Both the position numbers and the translations under genes were made by a program. This document shows positions 37,000 through 47,495 of a stretch of DNA of 64,000 nucleotides, piece after piece. Source of the stretch: Lutraria lutraria. Taxonomy: Eukaryota > Mollusca > Bivalvia > Venerida > Mactridae. The first letter of the stretch is position 1; each line of letters begins with the position of its first letter. Under the pieces are notes generated by a model. It saw only the letters and a program-made list of their open reading frames with translations. It ran no database searches and was not told the DNA's origin. The stretch lies in NCBI GenBank assembly GCA_964023205.1, contig OZ026833.1:5041138-5105137 (forward strand), written 5' to 3'.

Positions 37000-37135
37000 T
37001 AGATATCGCACCGTCAGCCAAGGTTATTTGGAGACCTTGTTATCTAAAGGAAGACCACAGTCCTATAACTGGGTAAAACTACCCGACCTCCCGTAATATA
37101 GCTGGACAGTTTGCTATCGTGTTTTTTTTCAAGAC
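37000..37135 (-). mobile_element. SINE family B, partial
   Basis: TATCGCACCGTCAGCCAAGG, AGGAAGACCACAGTCC and AATATAGCTGGACAGTTTGC match the tail and core of family B as laid out at 49960-50170. The tRNA-like head is missing. Confidence 0.55.
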
Positions 37136-37664
37136 TGGAGTGAGTTTATATTAGTCAAAGTGTTTTCTTTTTGTACGACGGTCAATGACGTGAGTTATTT
37201 CCCTTAAAACATCCCGTCAGTGTACCGCTCCAGATAACCAAGAGTACCGTTAAAGCTGAAAAACGCCAAATGAACCTGAACTGTTGGTGTAGTGGGAAGT
37301 TAAACACAAGTGAAAAAAGATAACAAATGACTTTATACTCACAAGAAACAGATCATTTCGCGAAAAAAATATAGTGATACACTGACATTTTGTCAAGATT
37401 TTTTTATTAATTTAACCAGATATTAAATGTTCAGAATATCAGAAGGTAATGAATATGGTTATTAATTTTAATTTATGTCTTGCTGTGTAAGAGATGAAGT
37501 GACAGATCCTCAATCAGTCATGCTAATTGATTGTCAAGTGTTTTGCACTTTAATGCATCATCATAATTTGTGATACACGTTTTTTAAATTGAGGAAGTGA
37601 TAGTGGATTAAGTTTAATCACTGCCATGGGTTCAATGACTCTGATAGAATCTTTTTTTTAACCA
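37136..37664. other. Unassigned DNA
   Basis: CTGAAAAACGCCAAATGAAC near 37256 resembles a decayed SINE tail. Otherwise nothing. Confidence 0.35.
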
Positions 37665-37790
37665 ATGTATGACGTCGCACCAAACAGCCAAGGTCATTTG
37701 GTTTGGTGACTTTCCAGTTTTAACACTGGAGGAACACCACAGACATACAACTGGAGAGAACAATTGCCCTTCTGTGGGAGAGGGAGGGGA
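37665..37790 (-). mobile_element. SINE family B, partial second copy
   Basis: TGACGTCGCACCAAACAGCC, AAGGTCATTTGG and GACTTTCCAGTTTTAACACT, then GGAGGAACACCAC, follow the family B tail order. An 86-codon plus frame (37669-37929) running through it is incidental. Confidence 0.55.
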
Positions 37791-40149
37791 TGTTGGTGAA
37801 AGCACGATGTTTTGCCTTTATTCGACGATATTAATAGAAAATACGAGTGCGTCTGTTTTCATAGAAAAAAGTGACGACTTTAAACTGCTAAATACAAGTA
37901 AATGTGTAATACCTTTACAATCATATTAGTTATGCTCTGTTCTGTATTGTACTGCTCTGTACTGTCTGTTCTGTTCTTCTCTGCTCTTAATAACAAAGAA
38001 TGTTTGGATTTATTTATTATTAGCAATACTGTAAATTCTGATACTGCTAACAATTTTGCTAATACATAACTGTTGCTGACAATCTGTCGGATATATAAGA
38101 AAGAAAACAATAATCATGTTCGCCAGTCTTGTCAAGCGAATCTGCATTTAGTATTCCAAGAACTAAAGAAACTTTAACTACGTTTGTAATTGCAGCTGAA
38201 CTTTTGAGAATATTTAAAGTATCGAAGACATGCCTTGGAGTTAGTGAATTGTGAACGGCCTGCACATAAATCCAGGGAATGTAGCCATATTCATTGCTGT
38301 TCGCAATAATCTATAACCGACTAGAATTCCAACATATTTCCAATAAAGATAATGATATACATTACGATTACTGAACTCTTAAGCATTTAGGCCAAGGTCA
38401 CTAAAATAGAAATTGAAAGACCCTAACAATTGTAAACATTCAGATTTTACCACTTTTCATCATCTGTTTGTTGAGCAACGCCTTATAAAAAATCACCAAT
38501 TGTGTAAAACTCGTTTAAATCAGATTAAATAGTTTAGTTGACTTAAAACTGATTAAATTAGATAAAACATGGTTTAATAGAGTAAAAAGGGAATAAATCA
38601 TATAAAAATGGTTTGAGTTAACAAATTTGAATCAGATAAAAATAGTTCAATTGAGTTATAAGCTGTTTACGTATAACCATTTGAGATATCGAGGATTTAC
38701 TTGGCTAGAAAATTAACTATATTATGTTTTACCCGAATTCTGATTGTTTTTCTTCAATATTCACGTGACACATTGTACTGTAGTATTGTGCGTGAGTACT
38801 TGAATCTCAGATACATACATATACACTAGGCCAAACTTATAATTGTGCATTTCTATAAATTCCAATATCTCCGGAATTATTAGAGCAAGATCCTTGAACT
38901 TTTCAGGAATGATAGACGAATGATGTACGAACCATGTGCACTTTAATTCATTGATCTCAAATGTCATTATCATGAATAACATAAAAAATCAAAAAAAAAT
39001 CACATTGTTTCTTCATTTTATCACACCGAATGCTTGTTAGTGCACTACACAGTTAGTATATCGGGTATGATCCCCATTAGCCCGTATTACAGATTGACGT
39101 CTTGTCCTCATTGACAAGACATAGTTGTTGAAGAAATGTTGCCGAATGTTGTTCCTACGAACGTCCATTCTTCTAGCAACCTGAAGTGTTAAATATCGAT
39201 TTATTATTGACAAACTTATTGCGGATTTATTACACTGCAGTAGTTTGAATGCATACAAATAAGGCAAAAACAGGGTAACAAGAGTGATATTGACAGAGGT
39301 ATGGCAAGAAAAATACTCATTATATTGAAACAATAATAAATATTAATTAATCTATTCTACATGCAATAAAGTCCGTTCCAAAATAATACAGAAAATATAT
39401 TGTCGAAAATCTCCGTGAAAGATAGACGAATAAACGAGAGTATGTCGGAAAAGATATTTGCCAAAATAATATTTTCTCTTTTTTGCATTAACAAACAATT
39501 ATATATATAGATAATGTGTAAAATTTAATACATTCAGATTAACCGTTTGCAAGGAATTGTGAAAAATGTAGACCTACCTCTAGTTTTGACACACCCGCCG
39601 GAATAAGTCCGACGGCTATATCTCTGTCGGTGATTTCTAATCTTTTTCAGGTCAACATATGTCTGAACTACACATGTATCATTTTTACTTTTTTCAATTT
39701 ACGCCTGCACGTTTTCCACGTGCACTTTTGTTGTTTACTTATTGGCCGCAGTAGCGGACGGAATTATCGCGTTTTTTTTAAAAATCATTATTGGATTTTA
39801 TGGACACCATGTACAAGCACATATTTCTAAAATTTGGTGTAATTTCATTTACAAATAAAGAAATGGTATCATTTTTTTCAACTGCAAAGTAATAAGTTTG
39901 GCCTAGTGCATATGAAGCGTGGTGAATAAATTTGTTTGCGTGCTCACAATCAATTTGTAGATATATGTATCATTGACAAAATTAATACGATTTAGGTCAA
40001 TTGCGCGGATTATCAAATATGACAATTTACCTAATACATGTATTTATTATATCTCGTACATGTTATAAGACTAAGTATAGAATAATGTATATTCACATGC
40101 TCTATTTACTGGGCATTGTAATATATTTGTACTAATTACAAACTTATTT
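37791..40149. other. Long stretch without a supported gene
   Basis: It holds a TCTGT-rich low-complexity segment (37930-37985) and a loose AAACTGATTAAAT-type degenerate repeat (38510-38650). A minus frame from about 38311 to 38059 stays open for more than 80 codons (with Ile-Pro-Trp-Ile-Tyr and Leu-Thr-Pro-Arg-His), but I recognise no family and see no good splice context. CACACCCGCCGGAATAAGTC near 39591 is a small GC-richer patch. Confidence 0.35.
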
Positions 40150-40612
40150 AATATACATCTCTATGTACAACATATTGTAATATACATGTTCTATGTACTA
40201 AAATTGTTATATACATGTTCTATGTACATGATATTGTAATATACATGTTCTATGTACAACATATTGTAATATACATGTTCTATATACATAATATTGTAAT
40301 ATACATGTTCTATGTACAACATATTGTAATATACATGTTCTATATACATAATATTGTAATATACATGTTCTATCTACAACACATTGTAATTAACATGTTC
40401 TATCTACAAACTATTGTAATATAATAAATATTGTAATATACATGTTCTATGTACATAATATTGTAATATACATGTTCTATATACATAGTATTGTAATATA
40501 CATGTTCTATCTACAACATATTGTAATTAACATGTTCTATCTACAAACTATTGTAATATAATAAATATTGTAATATACATTTCATGTAACAAATATAATG
40601 TACATGATAGTG
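40150..40612. repeat. Minisatellite, 30-bp unit, about 15 copies
   Basis: The unit is ATATTGTAATATACATGTTC followed by TATGTACAAC. TATGTACATG, TATATACATA and TATCTACAAC variants alternate. A two-unit block (AACATGTTCTATCTACAAAC and ATATAATAAAT) is itself duplicated at about 40390-40440 and 40525-40575, showing a recent higher-order copy. Dyads (ACATGT, GTAC) are frequent. Confidence 0.9.
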
Positions 40613-41107
40613 TAATACACATGCTCGCATTTCTAACGATGAATACTGAATATTGTCATATAGACATGTGCTAAATTCCGACGACACATACAATACAAAT
40701 ATTACCTATACATCAAAGGGAGACAATTTGGTATAAACTAAAATATTCTTCTTGCTAGAAGACAAGACATTCACGTTGGCAGTAAATTGATGCATTATTG
40801 TGTTCCGTTTTCACATCGAGCCTATTTGTATTGAGAGTACGTAAGCATTATTTTTGTTGAGGACAATCAACTGTCTGCTAGTGCCATACTCCGTGAGAAT
40901 AATCAGCAAACATAAGGTAGAACATTAAACTTGGTGAGATAGATGGAGAGGGCTGGTGAATGTTACGGACAGTTGGTGAGGGTGAAGGTTGATGTAATTT
41001 AATGATATATAATTAATTGATACCTGTACAACATCGTGATGATATCTTGTGCAATGTTTGCTATTAAGATGTGATTTTTCGTATCAAGTCACGGAGTCTA
41101 TTAGGGC
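40613..41107. other. Unassigned DNA
   Basis: No supported feature. Confidence 0.4.
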
Positions 41108-41430
41108 GGATATGTGGTCTAGTGGAAAAGCGCTGGACTACTAGCGTTGGTTCGAATCTCGGCCCCAGTTCCCTATATTTCAGGAACACTTTTCAATGTT
41201 CCCATCCAACTACCGAGTCCAGTACTGTGTCTAGAAAACTTAATAAACAGGTGAGGCGTGTATGGATGCTTAACACCGGGCACGATTAAGAATCAGGAAA
41301 AAACTATTTGAAATAAGAACAGGGATACAAATGCTCGTTTCTCTGGTAACTTCTCTCCCCCCCCCCCCCCCCCTTCCTCTCTCTCTCTCTTTATGGTGGC
41401 CCTGAAATGACCATAGGTCTAACTCCCATC
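41108..41430 (+). mobile_element. SINE family C, full length, with internal poly-C and CT tracts
   Basis: The head is GGATATGTGGTCTAGTGGAA, AAGCGCTGGACTACTAGCG, then B box TGGTTCGAATCTCGGCC. The body has TTCCCTATATTTCAGGAACA and CATCCAACTACCGAGTCC. After CTTAATAAACAG and a spacer come a 17-base C run (41357-41373), a (CT)n tract and the tail GGTGGCCCTGAAATGACCAT. Together with the 12115 and 49080 copies it defines the whole element. Confidence 0.8.
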
Positions 41431-41922
41431 AAAACAAAAACGAAGATAATTGAAAAAAAATCTTGTTTTTAAATTGAACAAGTTTTCTAAGGTTTCTTAA
41501 AGGCATGATGAAGCCCCTATCTATATAATTATACTGTTTTATTGATTTCTGGTAAACTGCATCTTTAAAAGTAAATTGGATTTTGAACATTCTTGATTTT
41601 ACTGCGCTGCACGTTTTATTGTATAGGAAAGCTTTGAATTTTGAACTTGAAGGCTAAGAGCTTCTTCTCATGTAAAGGAGATATTATGTGGGATTTTATT
41701 TCCGTATTTAGATAAGAAAGTGTTTTCTGATGTATGATGCTATTATACATCAAATTGTTAACAATAGTAAAATTTACTCTTCGTGTATATTTTCCTCGTA
41801 TTTGAGAATATTCCAAATTATGTATATAATAATTATATTTGTATTATTTCTAACGTGTTTAAGTTCTGTTAGTTATTAGACTTTCTGTTGGTCGCTAATT
41901 CAATAATCTCTTGTTTCGAATA
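41431..41922. other. Unassigned AT-rich DNA
   Basis: No supported feature. Confidence 0.4.
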
Positions 41923-42661
41923 CAGTCGCACCTGTGTTGGCGACCACCTTCCAATAAAGGCCACCCTGTGAATAAAGGTCATTAAAAAACTGCCATTGAT
42001 TATTAAGAACCGAATGGCCTCCGAATAAAGGCCACCCTGTGAATAAAGGTCATTAAAAACTGCCATTGATTATTAAGAACCGAATGGCCTCCGAATAAAG
42101 GCCACCCTGTGAATAAAGGTCATTAAAAACTGCCATTGATTATTAAGAACCGAATGGCCTCCGAATAAAGGCCACCCTGTGAATAAAGGTCATTAAAAAA
42201 CTGCCATTGATTATTAAGAACCGAATGGCCTCCGAATAAAGGCCACCCTGTGAATAAAGGTCATTAAAAACTGCCATTGATTATTAAGAACCGAATGGCC
42301 TCCGAATAAAGGCCACCCTGTGAATAAAGGTCATTAAAAAACTGCCATTGATTATTAAGAACCGAATGGCCTCCGAATAAAGGCCACCCTGTGAATAAAG
42401 GTCATTAAAAACTGCCATTGATTATTAAGAACCGAATGGCCTCCGAATAAAGGCCACCCTGTGAATAAAGGTCATTAAAAACTGCCATTGATTATTAAGA
42501 ACCGAATGGCCTCCGAATAAAGGCCACCCTGTGAATAAAGGTCATTAAAAACTGCCATTGATTATTAAGAACAGAATGGCCTCCGAATAAAGGCTACCCT
42601 GTGAATAAAGGCCATTAGTTTCGTCTTTCCAAAAGGTGGCCTTTGTTTAAAGGTTTTACTG
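41923..42661 (+). mobile_element. MITE, family 2, internally expanded into a 70-bp minisatellite
   Basis: The left end is CAGTCGCACCTGTGTTGG and the right end, inverted, is CAGTAAAACCTTTAAACAAA; both are flanked by TA (41921-41922, 42662-42663). Between them the unit AAAGGCCACCCTGTGAATAA, AGGTCATTAAAAACTGCCAT, TGATTATTAAGAACCGAATG, GCCTCCGAAT repeats every 70 or 71 bases about nine times (for example 42027 and 42097). The units are almost identical, differing mainly in the A run (5 or 6), so the expansion is recent. Single-unit relatives at 108-260 and 47398-47495 show the ancestral form. Confidence 0.88.
41950..42615. repeat. 70-bp tandem array inside MITE family 2
   Basis: About nine near-identical units. 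The last unit has AACAGAATGG and GGCTACCCTG changes, typical of the array edge. It contains paired inverse words (AAAGGCC and GGCCTCC...TTT) inherited from the parent element. Confidence 0.9.
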
Positions 42662-42784
42662 TAGTTTTCATTTTCTCTATTATATGATGTATTTATATGT
42701 ATTGAATGGCATGTCATCATATTTTCATATCTAAAAGACTTTACTTATGATTCTTTAATTAAGTCCAGTTTCAGTTGGTCTCGA

Positions 42785-43043
42785 TATTTTTAACGTCGTT
42801 TTTACCGCATTTCACTTACTTAAGCATAAACGGTAACTAGTCCACCAAACCAGTTCTCCTGAACTATATTCTAACCTATACTAACGTACCATCACACAAG
42901 GAGGTAACCACTTCTCTTACATATGGAAGAAAGTCGACATTTTAGTAAAGAATTCGTAGAAGGGCATTACCAGCCGCGACTCAGATTCGAACCGTGGTCG
43001 CTGGGTACGAATCCAGTGCACTAACCACTGACCCACGTCTTCT
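42785..43043 (-). mobile_element. SINE family A, minus strand, full length
   Basis: On plus it runs from the inverted tail (TTTAACGTCGTTTTTACCG) through ATTCTAACCTATACTAACG, CACACAAGGAGGTAACCAC and AGAAGGGCATTACCAGCC, to the inverted head with B box CAGATTCGAACCGTGGTCGC and CACTAACCACTGACCCACG. Confidence 0.8.
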
Positions 43044-43217
43044 TGCAGTGAATGTCATTGAACTGGATCTACTGTTTTCCTTTGTGTCTGTAAACACGGA
43101 AACACCCACAGATTTCAATGCTAATTTAATGTGCAATAACTTTCTTGAGCATAATGAGAGTAAAACCTTAAAATAAAGACTGATATAAAATTGTTACAAT
43201 GAACTGAAAGAAGAGGA

Positions 43218-45975
43218 CAGAACAACCTCTCCAGAGCGGCCCTCTCTTGAGCAGCAACCTCCATTCAACAACAGTACAACCTCTCCAGAGCGGCCCTCTC
43301 TTGAGCAACAACCTCCATTCAACAACAGTACAACCTTTCCAGAGCGGCCCTCTCTTGAGCAACAACCACCTTTCAACAACAGTACAACCTCTCCAGAGCG
43401 GCCCTCTCTTGAACAACAACCTCCCTTCAACAACAGTACAACCTCTCCAGAGCGGCCCTCTCTTGAACAACAACCACCATTTAACAACAGTACAACCTCT
43501 CCAGAGCGGCCCTCTCTTGAGCAACAACCTCCCTTTAACAATGGTACAACTTCTCCAGAGCGGCCCTCTCTTGAGCAACAACCTCCCTTTAACAATAGTA
43601 CAACTTCTCCAGAGCGGCCCTCTCTTGAGCAACAACCACCTTTCAACAACAGTACAACCTCTCCAGAGCGGCCCTCTCTTGAACAACAACCACCATTTAA
43701 CAACAGTACAACCTCTCCAGAGCGGCCCTCTCTTGAACAACAACCACCATTTAACAACAGTACAACCTCTCCAGAGCGGCCCTCTCTTGAGCAACAACCT
43801 CCATTCAACAACAGTACAACCTCTCCAGAGCGGCCCTCTCTTGAGCAACAACCTCCATTCAACAACAGTACAACCTTTCCAGAGCGGCCCTCTCTTGAGC
43901 AACAACCTCCATTTAACAATAGTACAACTTCTCCAGAGCGGCCCTCTCTTGAGCAACAACCTCCCTTTAACAATAGAACAACTTCTTCAGAGCGGCCCTC
44001 TCTTGAGCAACAACCTCCCTTTAACAATAGTACAACTTCTCCAGAGCGGCCCTCTCTTGAGCAACAACCTCCATTTAACAATAGTACAACTTCTCCAGAG
44101 CGGCCCTCTCTTGAGCAACAACCTCCATTCAACAACAGTACAACCTCTCCAGAGCGGCCCTCTCTTGAGCAACAACCTCCATTTAACAATAGTACAACTT
44201 CTCCAGAGCGGCCCTCTCTTGAGCAACAACCTCCCTTCAACAACAGTACAACCTCTCCAGAGCGGCCCTCTCTTGAGCAACAACCTCCATTCAACAACAG
44301 TACAACCTTTCCAGAGCGGCCCTCTCTTGAGCAACAACCACCTTTCAACAACAGTACAACCTTTCCAGAGCGGCCCTCTCTTGAGCAACAACCTCCCTTT
44401 AACAATAGTACAACTTCTCCAGAGCGGCCCTCTCTTGAGCAACTACCTCCCTTTAACAATAGTACAACTTCTCCAGAGCGACTCTCTCTTGAGCAACAAC
44501 CACCTTTCAACAACAGTACAACCTCTCCAGAGCGGCCCTCTCTTGAGCAACAACCTCCCTTTAACAATAGTACAACTTCTCCAGAGCGGCCCTCTCTTGA
44601 GCAACAACCTCCCTTTAACAATAGTACAACTTCTCCAGAGCGGCCCTCTCTTGAGCAACAACCTCCCTTTAACAATAGTACAACTTCTCCAGAGCGGCCC
44701 TCTCTTGAGCAACAACCTCCCTTTAACAATAGTACAACTTCTCCAGAGCGGCCCTCTCTTGAGCAACAACCTCCCTTTAACAATAGTACAACTTCTCCAG
44801 AGCGGCCCTCTCTTGAGCAACAACCTCCCTTTAACAATAGAACAACTTCTTCAGAGCGGCCCTCTCTTGAGCAACAACCTCCCTTTAACAATAGAACAAC
44901 TTCTCCAGAGCGGCCCTCTCTTGAGCAACAACCTCCCTTTAACAATAGTACAACTTCTCCAGAGCGGCCCTCTCTTGAGCAACAACCTCCCTTTAACAAT
45001 AGTACAACTTCTCCAGAGCGGCCCTCTCTTGAGCAACAACCTCCCTTTAACAATAGTACAACTTCTCCAGAGCGGCCCTCTCTTGAGCAACAACCTCCCT
45101 TTAACAATAGTACAACTTCTCCAGAGCGGCCCTCTCTTGAGCAACAACCTCCCTTCAACAACAGTACAACCTCTCCAGAGCGGCCCTCTCTTGAGCAACA
45201 ACCTCCCTTCAACAACAGTACAACCTCTCCAGAGCGGCCCTCTCTTGAGCAACAACCTCCCTTCAACAACAGTACAACCTCTCCAGAGCGGCCCTCTCTT
45301 GAACAACAACCACCATTCAACAACAGTACAACCTCTCCAGAGCGGCCCTCTCTTGAGCAACAACCTCCCTTCAACAACAGTACAACCTCTCCAGAGCGGC
45401 CCTCTCTTGAACAACAACCACCATTTAACAACAGTACAACCTCTCCAGAGCGGCCCTCTCTTGAGCAACAACCTCCCTTCAACAACAGTACAACCTCTCC
45501 AGAGCGGCCCTCTCTTGAACAACAACCACCATTTAACAACAGTACAACCTTTCCAGAGCGGCCCTCTCTTGAGCAACAACCTCCCTTCAACAACAGTACA
45601 ACCTCTCCAGAGCGGCCCTCTCTTGAGCAACAACCTCCCTTCAACAACAGTACAACCTCTCCAGAGCGGCCCTCTCTTGAACAACAACCACCATTCAACA
45701 ACAGTACAACCTCTCCAGAGCGGCCCTCTCTTGAGCAACAACCTCCCTTCAACAACAGTACAACCTCTCCAGAGCGGCCCTCTCTTGAGCAACAACCTCC
45801 CTTCAACAACAGTACAACCTCTCCAGAGCGGCCCTCTCTTGAGCAACAACCTCCATTCAACAACAGTACAACCTCTCCAGAGCGGCCCTCTCTTGAGCAA
45901 CAACCTCCCTTCAACAACAGTACAACCTCTCTAGAGCGGCCCTCTCTTGAGCAACAACCTCCCTTCAACAACAGC
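43218..45975. repeat. 54-bp minisatellite, about 51 copies
   Basis: The unit is GTACAACCTCTCCAGAGCGG, CCCTCTCTTGAGCAACAACC, TCCCTTCAACAACA. Two linked variants occur: TTCAACAACAG...ACCTCTCC at both outer parts and TTTAACAATAG...ACTTCTCC in the centre (about 43540-45130, with some mixing). The long open frames here (927 and 350 codons on minus, 895 on plus) exist because 54 is divisible by three and the unit lacks stops in several frames on both strands; frames on opposite strands are equally long and none has a start region or domain outside the repeat. Not a gene. Confidence 0.96.
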
Positions 45976-46090
45976 ATGTTTTTCCACTGCAGGATTTAAC
46001 TATTAATGTAACTTCTCCAGAGCAGCAACCTCTCGACAACAACATAGTTTTGCTACTCCCAAAGGGTGTTGCCTTGTACAGGTTGCATTG
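43218..46090 (+). mobile_element. MITE, family 1, expanded from about 175 bp to 2.9 kb
   Basis: The left end is CAGAACAACCTCTCCAGAGC. The right portion (45976-46090: CATGTTTTTCCACTGCAGGA, TTTAACTATTAATG, CTCCCAAAGGGTGTTGC, ending GGTTGCATTG then TA) is the unexpanded right half of the family, as in 50803-50977. Between them lie about 51 copies of the first 54 bp. The array is therefore one transposon copy whose left segment multiplied in place. The left flank is GA rather than TA and the right TIR has changes, so ends are decaying although the array is uniform. Confidence 0.9.
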
Positions 46091-46794
46091 TACTTCTAAC
46101 AAACCTATCACATACAATTGTGAAGTTCCGTCACATATCATGCGAAATGTCAACTATTCATTCAGGATGATTTCAAATAAGTTTTCGTAGAGTCCGTAAC
46201 CGAGAAACTATTTCACATGCAAAGTTTTTGTTTATTTAATTCCATTGAAGACATTTCTGGTATTGAATAATATGTAGTCTTTTAATGCATGTTATTTACA
46301 TCAAAAATACACCATCGACTGTCTCCGTTAAATAGGATCAAGATCCTTCATTACGAAAATGGAAATTGTATATTTCCGTATGTCCATAAACTCGCTCCTT
46401 AATGCTATAAGTCACGCATATGTCGGGAATCGAATTTTGGTCCTTGGTAGATTTTGTTATATCGTGTCTTTCTTAAATTGTACAAAATGATAACGTAGAG
46501 ATGAGGTTCACCCCGGGATGTATTAGATTGTTCCATTATTTGCTTTTCTGTTTGTCTTCGGAGCAACTCTTCCACTTTTCGTCATGAGGCAAATATTCTT
46601 CTTTTATTTATGTTTAGAATCTGAGTGCAATTTAGATAGGAACAGCGTCTTTTGACATTGCCTCCTTTTTTATGACTAAGATAATATCGGCTCAGACGTT
46701 CCTTGTGGTAAACGGCACGTCTTATTAATCTATGTACATTAAAGGACCGGAAGTATTTCAGTAACGTGACCGGATAGTGTTGCATTGTGGTAAA
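46091..46794. promoter_or_regulatory. Upstream region of first exon B (promoter not resolved)
   Basis: Directly 5-prime of the start at 46795. The last 60 bases (AAAGGACCGGAAGTATTTCA onward) include ACCGGAAGT, which fits an ETS-type core sequence; this is a common motif and only suggestive. No TATA box at a convincing distance. Confidence 0.25.
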
Positions 46795-46885
46795 ATGTCA
46801 TTCAGGATACAGTTCATTTTACTTTTTCTTATTCACGTTTGGGTGTTTGGTCGAAATCGAGATGACCCAAATGTTTTAAAATTTG
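46795..46885 (+). CDS. First coding exon B: signal peptide plus phase-1 donor, candidate kainate-type glutamate-receptor-like gene (partial)
   Basis: ATG at 46795 in context GTAAAATGT (A at -3). It encodes 30 residues plus one base of a Gly codon, then donor G|GTGAGT at 46886. Residues 5-19 are a strong hydrophobic core (Ile-Gln-Phe-Ile-Leu-Leu-Phe-Leu-Leu-Ile), with likely cleavage after Gly20. A short polar segment (Arg-Asn-Arg-Asp-Asp-Pro-Asn) leads to Val-Leu-Lys-Phe-(Gly). In vertebrate kainate receptor subunits, as I recall, the mature N-terminus carries a Val-Leu-Arg-Phe/Ile-Gly string at the exon 1/2 boundary followed by Gly-Ile-Phe-Glu. The match to that string plus phase is the basis of the call. 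No exon 2 found. It shares phase and layout with exons A and C. Confidence 0.6.
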
Positions 46886-47397
46886 GTGAGTAACAATTTC
46901 TTCTACTATTATTATAGGATATTTCTATCATACTATTCTACTCAAAATTTGATGAGGATCGCTCGCTATATTGCTTGTAGTGATTGCATCATTATTTGAT
47001 AATATTGTTGATTAGATTTTATTAGACTGAGGTCATTAAAGCATGATACACCAGTACAGAAAGATGAAACAAATCGTGTCCATTGAAACATATCTGTATA
47101 TTATATATTTCTATGTACGACTGTTCAAACATTGGGTAAATGATCCTCATAAAAATTCGGGTAATACAAATGTACATGAATAATATAATATGAATTCATG
47201 ACAGTGCATGGTATGGACCGCGTATATTCCGAGAAGTCAGTATTTATTTTAAAATTCAAAGACGTTCATTATCGACTGATTCATTGAATGACTGGAAAAT
47301 ACCAGCTTTTACCGAGTGGTTTTTATCCAAGATTTATAGATTTCATTTTTGTCCGATAAATACGTTCATTACTATTCAAAAATGCAGGTATTTTTAT
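46886..47397. other. Putative intron start, no feature
   Basis: AT-rich sequence downstream of the exon B donor. No exon recognised. Confidence 0.4.
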
Positions 47398-47495
47398 ATA
47401 CACTTAAACCTGTGTTAGCAGCACCCCCGAATAAAGAACATCATGTGAATAAAGACCATATAATAATGTATTTCCCTACGGTGGCTTTTGTTCAC
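47398..47495 (+). mobile_element. MITE, family 2, partial single-unit copy
   Basis: CACTTAAACCTGTGTTAGCA, CCCCCGAATAAAGAACATCA, TGTGAATAAAGACCAT and GGTGGCTTTTGTTCA follow the family 2 order, with the central CTGCCATTGATTATTAAG part missing. Confidence 0.6.

Noticed and set aside
38059..38311. Minus frame of more than 80 codons without start
   Set aside because: Looks mildly protein-like, but there is no recognised domain, no clear splice acceptor or donor, and it lies in AT-rich unassigned DNA.
43194..45977. 927-codon minus frame and 895-codon plus frame
   Set aside because: Both are translations of a stop-free 54-bp tandem unit. Equal length on both strands and the MITE borders show it is a repeat, not a gene.
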